From a virus, in IMG/VR virus record IMGVR_UViG_3300011115_000550, positions 1-40,688 of that record: a stretch of 40,688 nt of DNA; one strand, given 5' to 3'. The notes beneath the pieces are model-generated. The model had not been told where the DNA came from and searched no databases. It was given only the letters and a program-made list of their open reading frames with translations. The position numbers and the translations under genes were made by a program. Positions within the stretch are counted from its first letter, which is position 1; every line of letters starts with the position of its first letter. Positions 21,522-28,967 of this stretch are shown here, piece by piece.

Positions 21522-23974
21522 CGTGTACTCGGGCTGAACTTTGGAGACGCGCTCTTCAGATACTGGCTGATCTCGCGCACCACGCCCCGCGCATCCCTCG
21601 CGTTGTGAACGTGGAACGTGTTGCTCTGGTTCCCTGAGCTATTGTCTACGCTCGACATTGATCCACCACCAGCCCCCGCAAAAGCGAATGAACCCATGCC
21701 CGGCGCACTTGGTGCCGACATCAGGCTTCGCGTCCGCTCTGCAGTGATTATGGTCCCAGCCGTACGAGGAACGAAGAGTTCCGGGCCGCGCTCGCCGACC
21801 AGCGAAGGAACACCCACCGGAGGTTGGCCGCCGTTTGCGAATGGAATAATGGAGTTTACGCTCATTGCAACGGTCAGGGCATCAACCGAAGATGTGAGAA
21901 TACCCATTGCTGTGACCTCTGCAGTGGCCGCGGCTGTTGTTGCTGCAGCAGACGCGGTATTTGAGGCAACAATAGCCGCGGCGCTGGTGGTGGATGAAGT
22001 CCCGAATATCACCCCGAGCGCCGACGTTGCGGCCGTCTCTAAACCTGTTTTGATTATTAATTGCTTTATTGCCGCCGTGAGCGTCGCTCCAAGGAGCTGC
22101 TGGCCGATTCCTTTGAGTGAGTTCTTGATTTCTTTCCCAATATTGCCGCCGTTGACGATTGCTCCGGCAGCGGCGTTGCCCACCGCCCCAGGAATCTGCC
22201 TTCCGATTCCTTCGATACTGCGCCGTAAATCATCCCGACCATGCGTGTCGTCGTACATTTTCTTCTGTTTTTTTTCTATGCTTGCCACCTCATTTAGTTC
22301 TTTATCTGCACCAATACCCTGAGCACTGTTCAACGCAATCTGTTCTTCCAGAATTTTACGCCGCAAAGCAAGTTGTGTCCCCAATGGGATCGCTACAGCC
22401 TGAGCCATGTCTAATGTCTTTTGCTGTCCGGCAATTGATGCTTGCTGGTACTGGCTCGTATAGACTCCCAATGTTTTTAGTATCTCGATTTGTCCCAGCG
22501 CGGTACCGGAAAGCATCCCCTGCCCGCGAATCGGAACCTGCGCTATTTCCGGCTTCGGCTCGTACTGCCGCCTTTCTTCGGTCGCTTCCCGCTTCGCCGC
22601 CCGGGGGCCGTACTCAAGCTCCTCTTTTGCCATCTTCAGGTTGAATTCGTGGATTTTCTCCGCGAATGCCTGAACCTGCTTCTCCTGCAGGTCGTCTGCG
22701 GTCTTCCGCTCTGACAGTATCTCTTGGTTCAGCCGCCCGAGCGTGCGCCCAATCTCCCGCTGGATCTCAATATACCTACGGCCGCCCTGCTCTACTTCCG
22801 CGAGCCGCTGCTGCCAAAATTCGGTTTCCTCCGCGTGTGTAACCGCGTGATCCGCCTGCAGGTCGGCCAGCATCGTCGAGTTCGCCGACCTAATTGCGGA
22901 CATCTCGGCCTGCACCCGTTCCGCTGCCCGGTTCGCCGCCTCGGTAGCCTTATTCTTCTGTTCCTGGCTGTCGCCGAGCACCAGACCTATCGTTTCTAGC
23001 GCCGTTATTCTGGTTGCCTGCTTTGCAACCGCCTGTTGCGTTTCCGCCTTCTGCATATCAACACGCAAACCATCGAGAGCCTTACGGTGCCTTTGAATTG
23101 TACTTTCGATTGATAGTGCGCCCTGCTCGACCAGTCCTTCATTGAGCTTGATCAGCCCTTTGATCTTTTCTTCTTCTTCCGCAATCTGGGCCGAAGTCAT
23201 GGAAATCGCGTCCCGAGGTGCGTTTTCCATGCTTAGTTTTTGTGGCTGTTCAAGCGCCTTGGCCGATGTCTTGCCAAGCGTCATTTCATTTATTCGATTT
23301 TGACCAGCCTGCAATTTTTCGCCAAGTTGCTGAACTTCGGCACCGACCCTTTGCGCGTTTTCGGCAGCTTTCTTCTCAGCCTCGCTGATTCCGCTCCACA
23401 GGTTTAGCGCTTTGCCAAGGTGCTCGACCATCCGAAACACGGCTTCGCCCACCGCAATCGCGCCGACAACGGGAAAGATCGTCTGCGCCGCCGCCCCGAG
23501 ACCAGGTATCATCGTCAGTGCCCGTTCCGCCGCCCGCAGTGCTCCAGAACCTTCTGACACACGAATAGCCCCGGACACAGCCTGCATCTGCGTGAGTTCG
23601 CCGTGCGCAGCCTTTGCTGACGCCCGAGTCATATCCAACTGAGCTTTAAGCGCGGCCTGTGCCACCGTCGCTTGTTTCAATTCGGATTCATAAGACGCCA
23701 GAGCCGCCGCTGCTTCTTTGCTGCCGGCAGCCGCGAACGATCCAAAGTTAGCCTGCGCCTCGGCCATGTTTTTCGTGGCCGTGCGGACCGCCTGTTCCGC
23801 CGCCGCGAACTGTGCCTTGATGGCATCGGCACCAGACGCCGCACCATTGGCTATGGCCTTTGAGATATCGGCCCCGCCCTTCGTAGCGGTTGCCTGCGCC
23901 GACTGCAGCGCCGACCGCAGCCCGGTCTGATCCGCTGTAATACTGACGCTTACACTTCCGAGTTCTTCAGGCAT
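21518..23974 (-). CDS. Tail tape measure protein
   Basis: 818 residues. N-terminal beta-like start (LGSVSVSITADQTGLRSALQ) then a long Ala/Gln/Glu coiled-coil region, a hydrophobic central stretch (MIPGLGAAAQTIFPVVGAIA), and further coiled coil. Near the C-terminus, Ala-rich hydrophobic helices (SSTTSAAAIVASNTASAAAT) and PSLVGERGPELFVPRTAGTI, a common tape-measure ending. It sets tail length and threads through the tube; 818 residues would suggest a tail of roughly 120 nm by the usual 1.5 angstrom per residue. It follows the frameshifted chaperone pair, the standard siphovirus order. Confidence 0.94.
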   Translation of the reverse strand: MPEELGSVSVSITADQTGLRSALQSAQATATKGGADISKAIANGAASGADAIKAQFAAAEQAVRTATKNMAEAQANFGSFAAAGSKEAAAALASYESELKQATVAQAALKAQLDMTRASAKAAHGELTQMQAVSGAIRVSEGSGALRAAERALTMIPGLGAAAQTIFPVVGAIAVGEAVFRMVEHLGKALNLWSGISEAEKKAAENAQRVGAEVQQLGEKLQAGQNRINEMTLGKTSAKALEQPQKLSMENAPRDAISMTSAQIAEEEEKIKGLIKLNEGLVEQGALSIESTIQRHRKALDGLRVDMQKAETQQAVAKQATRITALETIGLVLGDSQEQKNKATEAANRAAERVQAEMSAIRSANSTMLADLQADHAVTHAEETEFWQQRLAEVEQGGRRYIEIQREIGRTLGRLNQEILSERKTADDLQEKQVQAFAEKIHEFNLKMAKEELEYGPRAAKREATEERRQYEPKPEIAQVPIRGQGMLSGTALGQIEILKTLGVYTSQYQQASIAGQQKTLDMAQAVAIPLGTQLALRRKILEEQIALNSAQGIGADKELNEVASIEKKQKKMYDDTHGRDDLRRSIEGIGRQIPGAVGNAAAGAIVNGGNIGKEIKNSLKGIGQQLLGATLTAAIKQLIIKTGLETAATSALGVIFGTSSTTSAAAIVASNTASAAATTAAATAEVTAMGILTSSVDALTVAMSVNSIIPFANGGQPPVGVPSLVGERGPELFVPRTAGTIITAERTRSLMSAPSAPGMGSFAFAGAGGGSMSSVDNSSGNQSNTFHVHNARDARGVVREISQYLKSASPKFSPSTR

Positions 23975-23980
23975 CCGTTT

Positions 23981-24699
23981 TTACCCTCGCGCCCAGTCTG
24001 GCAGTTGATCCGGAACCACCCCGGGCCGCATCTGCGCCAGTTGTGAATTCAGCAGCGCCGCTCGCATCTGGCCTTCATCGTGTTCCGCCTGCCGTTTGTT
24101 TCGGCTTCCGCGCCCAAGGAAATCATCACCGGTGAACGGCACCGCGCCTTCCTTCAGCCGCATGTTGATCTGTAAAGCTTGGGATTCGGCCCACCGCCGC
24201 GCATCGGCCTGCTGCACCGCTTCCAGTGCGTAGAATTCCAGCGGGCTCAATATCCACAGCCGCCGCGCTGTCAGTGCGAGACCGTGCGGCGAAGTTCCGT
24301 AAGCCCAGAGGTCTAACCAGCGGTTGCCGGTGTCGGTGCCGTCGCCGCGCTCTGGCTGTTCTCGGTCGGCTGAACTTTTCCCCAGGCCTCGGTAACCGCC
24401 TCGGTCATCGGCCCCACATCGTGCAGACCGAGCGCATCCGAAACGGAGTCCGGATTCAGCCCTGCCCACTTCAGCTTCCCGGCCGTGTTGATGTGCGCGA
24501 ACGCTGCCAGATTCGCAGCCAGCCGCCGAAACGACTCGTTGCTCTCCGCCGAGGAATATGGCTCTTCGTCGGTCGGTTGCCGCATGACCTTTGAGATGTC
24601 GATTCCCCATTCTTCCAGCCGCCTCAATGCTCCCAGTGTCACCTTCAGCACGTAGGCGTCGCCATCGATGACGACGCCCGGGTAGTTGACTAAATCCAT
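23981..24699 (-). CDS. Tail assembly chaperone, -1 frameshift fusion product (G-T type)
   Basis: Predicted 239-residue product: residues 1-108 of the shorter chaperone, then a -1 shift at the slippery heptamer and 131 residues in the next frame (SSADREQPERGDGTDTGNRW onward, ending PDQLPDWARG). The second frame has no good start of its own in the overlap and carries protein-like sequence (WILSPLEFYALEAVQQADAR). In lambda, gpG and gpGT made this way recruit tail tube protein to the tape measure. Gene position between tail tube and tape measure is exactly as expected. Confidence 0.88.
24313..24699 (-). CDS. Tail assembly chaperone (G type)
   Basis: 128-residue unshifted product. Starts with VNYPGVVIDGDAYVLKVTLG, a typical beta-rich chaperone opening, then RLEEWGIDISK and a helical middle; it ends in an Ala/Pro/Thr tail. 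It carries TGG GGA AAA G at codons 106-109, where a -1 shift gives the longer form. Made in excess over the fusion, it probably coats the tape measure during tail assembly. Confidence 0.9.
   Translation of the reverse strand: MDLVNYPGVVIDGDAYVLKVTLGALRRLEEWGIDISKVMRQPTDEEPYSSAESNESFRRLAANLAAFAHINTAGKLKWAGLNPDSVSDALGLHDVGPMTEAVTEAWGKVQPTENSQSAATAPTPATAG
24376..24382 (-). promoter_or_regulatory. Slippery heptamer for -1 frameshift (G GGA AAA)
   Basis: On the minus strand the heptamer GGGAAAA is in the required X XXY YYZ phase (codons Trp106-Gly107-Lys108). A -1 slip gives AGT TCA GCC, entering the long downstream frame. A GC-rich region able to fold follows within 10-40 bases. Lambda uses GGGAAAG at the same place. 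Confidence 0.88.
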
Positions 24700-24718
24700 G
24701 TCACTGAGGTTATCAGGT

Positions 24719-25198
24719 TTATACGAAGGACGGCGAACCCGCGGTGCTCAGTTCGATGTTCGCTTCGAATACTTTACCGATCATCCCCGAGATTTCGAAC
24801 TTGGTCACATATGCCGCAAACGCATCGGTCGAGCCGACTTCGGGCACGTTGTTTGTGTTCGTGGTTCCGTTCGGGTATTGAATCTGCCAGTTGCGCAGCA
24901 GCCGGCCAATGAGCATGAACCGCAGCCCGTAAGGCGTCGAATTGTTGTGTGATGGATCTTCGGGCTGCCACTGGATCTTGAAGTCGATTTTGCCGATGTC
25001 CAGTAAGGTCGGAAGCCGACGCCGCCACAAGTCGCCAAAGTTCGTCACGTCCACCACTTCGGCCAGCGTGGGAATCTTAATGTCGCTCGCGTTGGCGATG
25101 GCCGCGAAAGTCGAAGGCGAGCTGGTGTTCCCGACCAGCAGCACGAGCCCGGCTGTGGGAAGTCCGGCACCGATTGTGGAAGTCTGAGTTGTAGGCAT
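24719..25198 (-). CDS. Major tail tube protein
   Basis: 159 residues; beta-rich throughout (GLVLLVGNTSSPSTFAAIAN, IKIPTLAEVVDVTNFGDLWR, RRLPTLLDIGKIDFKIQW, VTKFEISGMIGKVFEANIEL), the profile of siphovirus tail tube subunits that stack as hexamers. Flanked by the DUF3168 protein and the tail chaperone, the expected order. ATG at 25198 with upstream GGAG. Confidence 0.9.
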   Translation of the reverse strand: MPTTQTSTIGAGLPTAGLVLLVGNTSSPSTFAAIANASDIKIPTLAEVVDVTNFGDLWRRRLPTLLDIGKIDFKIQWQPEDPSHNNSTPYGLRFMLIGRLLRNWQIQYPNGTTNTNNVPEVGSTDAFAAYVTKFEISGMIGKVFEANIELSTAGSPSFV

Positions 25199-25213
25199 TT
25201 CGTTTTTTCTCCT

Positions 25214-25642
25214 TTAATTCACTGCCGAATTGTTGAAAATCTTCGCATCCGTGGTCCGTTGGAACCGCATCGGCTGAGTCTGCGGGTAAACCTGCGTTCT
25301 CTGGTTCACGATGAAGTTTGCGTTGTTCACGAGCCCGGTGTATCCGTAAGCGTTGAACGTTGCGAGGAACGATTCCAGCGCCGCTTCGACCTGCCGCGCC
25401 CGCTCCGGGTCCGTATCCCACACGTCGAACTGATATCGGGAGAACCCGGTCGTCATGGCATACGGGAAAGCGTAGTCAGTCGTGTTGCTGACCAGCGTCA
25501 CCACGATTGCAGGCATATCCGTGCCCTGCTTCAACTGCGCTTCGAACCACCGGAAGTTTGCCGACGTGGCCCCGCCGAGCAGCGCCGTCAGCCCCGTGTT
25601 GAGCAATGCGGCGGTCCTCAGTTTGGTCTCGACCGACGTCAT
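25214..25642 (-). CDS. DUF3168-like tail terminator/completion protein
   Basis: 142 residues. N-terminal helix (VETKLRTAALLNTGLTALL), then MPAIVVTLVSNTTDYAFPYA, SRYQFDVWDTDPERARQVEA and ALESFLATFNAYGYTGL match the DUF3168/gpU-type fold, a ring that caps the tail tube and joins it to the head. Overlaps the upstream gene by four bases. Order before the tail tube gene is typical. Confidence 0.85.
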   Translation of the reverse strand: MTSVETKLRTAALLNTGLTALLGGATSANFRWFEAQLKQGTDMPAIVVTLVSNTTDYAFPYAMTTGFSRYQFDVWDTDPERARQVEAALESFLATFNAYGYTGLVNNANFIVNQRTQVYPQTQPMRFQRTTDAKIFNNSAVN

Positions 25643-26055
25643 ACCGCGATGACCTTCAGCCTCAGCCGGGTTTGTGTCTTCTGGCTGTCGGGCTCGACCC
25701 CGTCAAGGTTGTACGTGTTCGTGCTGCCGTCCGGGTCGGTGATGACCGCCTGTAGGCCCGACTGGATCAGCGGGAAAATCTGCGGGTAATAATATGAATC
25801 CAGCAGGACGTGCCGGAACCCGTGCGTCTCAATCTGTGTCGCCGCCCGCTGGTCCCCGGCCTTGATCCTTGCGTCCGACTCGACCGCGTCCATACAGGAG
25901 ATCGGACCGAGGAACGCGGAGAACGTGCCACTGGGTGCGCCGGAAGCGCCGATGGTGCCATCAGGTGAATTGATCTGGCAGTATGAAACGAACAGCCCGG
26001 TGTCTACCGCTGCTGGCATCACTCCCGCCAGTGCGAATGCCATTGTCTGGAGCAT
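25639..26055 (-). CDS. Head-tail joining protein candidate
   Basis: 138 residues. It starts at ATG 26055, sharing a base with the peptidase stop. Beta-rich, with LGPISCMDAVESDARIKAGD and RHVLLDSYYYPQIFPLIQSG, ending VEPDSQKTQTRLRLKVIAV. Size, beta content and position between the connector/peptidase genes and DUF3168 fit a head-closure (stopper) protein. No motif proves it. Confidence 0.68.
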   Translation of the reverse strand: MLQTMAFALAGVMPAAVDTGLFVSYCQINSPDGTIGASGAPSGTFSAFLGPISCMDAVESDARIKAGDQRAATQIETHGFRHVLLDSYYYPQIFPLIQSGLQAVITDPDGSTNTYNLDGVEPDSQKTQTRLRLKVIAV

Positions 26056-26486
26056 TATGTGATGGCCTCCAGCGGAACATCGAACTTCGGATCCCACGGA
26101 CACTCTTTGCCGGCGAGGTCGTAACACCAGCGCCGCGGCCCACCGGTTCGGATGTCCATGTGAATATAGCCGTCCGGTTTTAGCGACACGCCAAGCCCAC
26201 CCGCCGCGAACGCGGGCACCTTCAGCGCCGCCTGGTACATCTGGTGCGGGCTCATCGCCGGGTTGGTCACCACGTCTGCCGCGTTGCCAAGCCTGTGCTG
26301 TGAGTTCTTCGCGCCGCCCACCTTCGCGTTGTGCACCTCGCAGCGATAACCTGAGTCCGGAACGACGGCGCGATCAACTACCGCTCGAAACTGTTCCATC
26401 GCCACCGGCAGAGCGTCCACACACTCGTTCCGCCCGCAGCACGGGCAGGCCAGTTCGGAAACGCTGAAATGTTCGGTCGGCTGCAT
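26055..26486 (-). CDS. Peptidase M15 family (D-Ala-D-Ala carboxypeptidase-like) endolysin candidate
   Basis: 143 residues. Zinc-peptidase signature: SGYRCEVHNAKVGGAKNSQH with His64, GNAADV with Asp71, and GYIHMDIR with His109, the H-x6-D...H set of M15/VanY-type enzymes. An added Cys cluster (CPCCGRNECVD) near residue 14 may bind another zinc. It cleaves peptidoglycan cross-bridges or stem ends. It sits amid head-tail joining genes rather than beside the holin candidate, so it might be a virion-associated wall enzyme instead of, or as well as, the endolysin. Confidence 0.88.
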   Translation of the reverse strand: MQPTEHFSVSELACPCCGRNECVDALPVAMEQFRAVVDRAVVPDSGYRCEVHNAKVGGAKNSQHRLGNAADVVTNPAMSPHQMYQAALKVPAFAAGGLGVSLKPDGYIHMDIRTGGPRRWCYDLAGKECPWDPKFDVPLEAIT

Positions 26487-26489
26487 ACC

Positions 26490-26954
26490 CTATACTCCCG
26501 CCGTCTGCCGCTGAACCTGTTTCCAGAACCGGTCCCTGAAGCTAAAGGCGTCCGTGACCTGTTCAATCATGACGAACGAACCCGAGTTGTCGTCGATATC
26601 CCGCAGCGCTGCCGCCTGTGCTCTCATTTCCTTTGCAGCGTTCGGGTTCATCTTCACATCGAGCAGTTGACTGATGATTGTCAGCCGCGCCTGGTTTGCA
26701 GACAGCGAGTCCAACAGCGTAGCCGCGATCCGCCGCCACGACACTGGGATCGTCGGAACGTAGCCACCAGACGGAGGTGAAGAGCCCATTCCGCTCTGCC
26801 AGACCGACTGCTCAATCAGCGTTGCGGCCGCGATCTCTTCGTCTTCGAACGCATAAACCCGGTTGCCCGTCGCGTCATTCTCCACAGTGTCGGAGCTCAA
26901 CAGACGAGGGTAGTCAACCGAGGGATTCGAGCCGTATTGGTAAGAGAAAGCCAT
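26490..26954 (-). CDS. Head-tail connector (gp6-like) candidate
   Basis: 154 residues from ATG 26954. PSVDYPRLLSSDTVENDATG, then FEDEEIAAATLIEQSVW and a helical C-terminus with ATLLDSLSANQARLTIISQL. The acidic DEEI followed by helices is the pattern of gp6/gp15-type connectors that dock on the portal. Located after the capsid terminator and before the joining proteins. A longer upstream frame crosses the terminator and is rejected. Confidence 0.75.
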   Translation of the reverse strand: MAFSYQYGSNPSVDYPRLLSSDTVENDATGNRVYAFEDEEIAAATLIEQSVWQSGMGSSPPSGGYVPTIPVSWRRIAATLLDSLSANQARLTIISQLLDVKMNPNAAKEMRAQAAALRDIDDNSGSFVMIEQVTDAFSFRDRFWKQVQRQTAGV

Positions 26955-26963
26955 AAAGTCGTC

Positions 26964-27005
26964 AAATAAAAACGCCGCGCCCGCCGTGTTCGGGCAAGCG
27001 CGGCG
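26964..27005 (-). terminator. Rho-independent terminator after the major capsid gene
   Basis: Stem CGCCGCGC/GCGCGGCG with extra pairing inside, followed on the minus strand by TTTTTATTTG. Placed right after the most abundant structural gene; readthrough is needed for the connector and tail genes, so it probably sets a dosage step. Confidence 0.85.
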
Positions 27006-27032
27006 AAGGTGCACTACAGGAGAAATCCGCCG

Positions 27033-28424
27033 TTAAACGCCCTGCCCGGTGCTGCCCACGACCGAGCGCCCATCGACCTGAGTTCCGCCCATGACCAGCA
27101 GGCCTTTGAAGTTCTGGTTCATCGTAAAGAAGTTGCCGAGGGAGGGATCGACGCCGCCGCCAACCCGCATTGTGTTAGGCATTTCCTGAAAGATCTGCGG
27201 TGTTTCGTAGCCGTTGAGGAAACCGAGTTCCAACGCGGGCCGCGCCTGAGAGTTCGGGTCGTACATCAGGCCCCACGCCGTGTCTTTCACACCAGATGTG
27301 GTGCAGACGATGGGGATCCACTTGTCCTGAATCGGAACAATGCCGCTCGCCGCCCAGTTCTCCATGCGGAGCCGCTGACTCGGGAAGCCCTGCGCGTTGG
27401 TCGTACCACCGCCGACGCTGATATCGGCCTGAATGGCCTTGGTCAGAGACATGGCAGTCGTGTGCAGCGCCGGGCCGTACCAGAGATAGAGCGTACCGTC
27501 GAACGTGATCGGCTGGCCGTCGAGATCCAACTGCTTCTGCATCACGGTCATGGCGTCCAGAAGACCCTGAAAGGAAAGCGCCGGGTTGTTGCTGGCCGCT
27601 CCGTAGGTGGTGGTCACCAGATTGGCAAAGGTTGAATTGAACAATGTGCTGTTCAGCCCGCCCGATGACATGTAAAGCGTGGTGATGAATTCGGACATGG
27701 TGCGCCGCCCAGAGATCGCGAGCCGGTTGGTGAGGTCCGCAAAAATGCCAAGATCATCGTTGATGATCGCGCGCCAGTTGACGCTCATGCCGCCCTGATA
27801 AAGCTGCGGCTGGTATGTCACGCGCTGCGTGCTGCCGACTGTTTCGCGGGCTGCCTGCTGCATTGAGCGCTGCGTGGGAGGTTCGCCGGCTCCGTGCGGA
27901 ACCAGCGTGGTGTCCGAACCCGATGCAGCCGGAATCCGAGTGAACGGGCGAGTGCCGCCGTCCATTTCATAGATGGCCCGCAGCCGGAAGTCGCGCAAAG
28001 TCTTCTGCTTGACCATCGGCATCGTCGCCACCGGAGCCGCAGTGTAGTACCCGTACAGCGTACGGTCGAGGATGTCAACCGTGAGCGCCGAATAATCGGA
28101 GTAGCTCATTGTTTCCGTCAGACCGATGGTTTTGCCGCCAGTACCGACGAACAGATCCGGGTAACTTTCGCGCAGTTCCGATATTGCCCAATGATTCGTC
28201 GGATTCATGGCCTGCTGGAGCAGACGCGGTTCCTGCCGGCCAGCGATAACATCGGCCATAAGCCGAGCCGCTTCCACCACGCGCCGCTTGTGCGTCAGAT
28301 CCGTAGCGAATCTGCGACCGCCAGGCGCATAACCATCATTTGCCATGCGGTCAACAATCGCGCCGTTATTGTCGAACGCGCCGAGGTGTTGCATTCCCGA
28401 GCCGGGTGTGTCGTCGAATCTCAT
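27033..28424 (-). CDS. Major capsid protein
   Basis: 463 residues, longer than simple HK97-fold capsids. N-terminal arm with RFATDLTHKRRVVEAARLMA, then LTVDILDRTLYGYYTAAPVA, a T-loop/E-loop-like segment (YEMDGGTRPFTRIPAASGSD), then FDGTLYLWYGPALHTTAMSL and MENWAASGIVPIQDKWIPI near the C-terminus, which is characteristic of capsid subunits. AAGGAG seven bases before ATG 28424 indicates strong expression, followed by its own terminator. Adjacent to decoration and protease genes. If the glycan island modifies virions, this protein is a plausible acceptor. Confidence 0.9.
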   Translation of the reverse strand: MRFDDTPGSGMQHLGAFDNNGAIVDRMANDGYAPGGRRFATDLTHKRRVVEAARLMADVIAGRQEPRLLQQAMNPTNHWAISELRESYPDLFVGTGGKTIGLTETMSYSDYSALTVDILDRTLYGYYTAAPVATMPMVKQKTLRDFRLRAIYEMDGGTRPFTRIPAASGSDTTLVPHGAGEPPTQRSMQQAARETVGSTQRVTYQPQLYQGGMSVNWRAIINDDLGIFADLTNRLAISGRRTMSEFITTLYMSSGGLNSTLFNSTFANLVTTTYGAASNNPALSFQGLLDAMTVMQKQLDLDGQPITFDGTLYLWYGPALHTTAMSLTKAIQADISVGGGTTNAQGFPSQRLRMENWAASGIVPIQDKWIPIVCTTSGVKDTAWGLMYDPNSQARPALELGFLNGYETPQIFQEMPNTMRVGGGVDPSLGNFFTMNQNFKGLLVMGGTQVDGRSVVGSTGQGV

Positions 28425-28453
28425 GATTGATCTCCTTTTTCCTTTTTGCTCGA

Positions 28454-28966
28454 CTATGCGCCGATCTTCAGGCGAACGATTGCGTTGGTGTCGGTCACGC
28501 CGGCAGTGATGCTGGCCGCGCCCACGTAATTCCCGAATGAAACGTTTCCGCGCGTCTTGTCGATTGTGAGGTTGTAGGTCACGTTCGTGGTCGCGTCGAG
28601 TGTTCCCGAAGCAAACAACTGGTCGCCGCGAGCGATGGTCTGCACCGAGTTCGGCGACTGGGTGGACTGCCCGATCACGGTCAGGAAAAATTGCCCGTCC
28701 GTCGCAAATACGGTGCCGCCCAAAGTCGAATCGTAAGCATCAACTGCCACCGCCGCAACGGTGCCGAGCAGCACCGGCATACCGCTGGTGACCTGGGTCG
28801 GGCACGGCATAAAAATATTATTTTGCGGGCTGCCTTTCTTCGCATCGTTCACATTGGCTAACGCCCGCTGGCGACGCCGGTGAACTGTGAGGTAGAAGGC
28901 TCCAATGATGACAAGAGCCAGGTACGCCACAAATGGAAGGATCAGAAACAGAAATGCTGTCGTCAT
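28454..28966 (-). CDS. DUF2190-like capsid decoration protein with N-terminal membrane segment
   Basis: 170 residues. Residues 53-170 (MPCPTQVTSGMPVLLGTVAA, GGTVFATDGQFFLTVIGQS, DQLFASGTLDATTNVTYNLT, ending VRLKIGA) match DUF2190 decoration/head-stabilising proteins. Residues 5-28 are a strong hydrophobic helix (AFLFLILPFVAYLALVIIG) and RRRQR follows. ATG 28966 has an AAGGTGG site nearby, so the long form is probably made; an internal ATG at codon 53 could give the soluble form. Membrane anchoring of a decoration protein is unexpected. Confidence 0.75.
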   Translation of the reverse strand: MTTAFLFLILPFVAYLALVIIGAFYLTVHRRRQRALANVNDAKKGSPQNNIFMPCPTQVTSGMPVLLGTVAAVAVDAYDSTLGGTVFATDGQFFLTVIGQSTQSPNSVQTIARGDQLFASGTLDATTNVTYNLTIDKTRGNVSFGNYVGAASITAGVTDTNAIVRLKIGA

Positions 28967-28967
28967 G

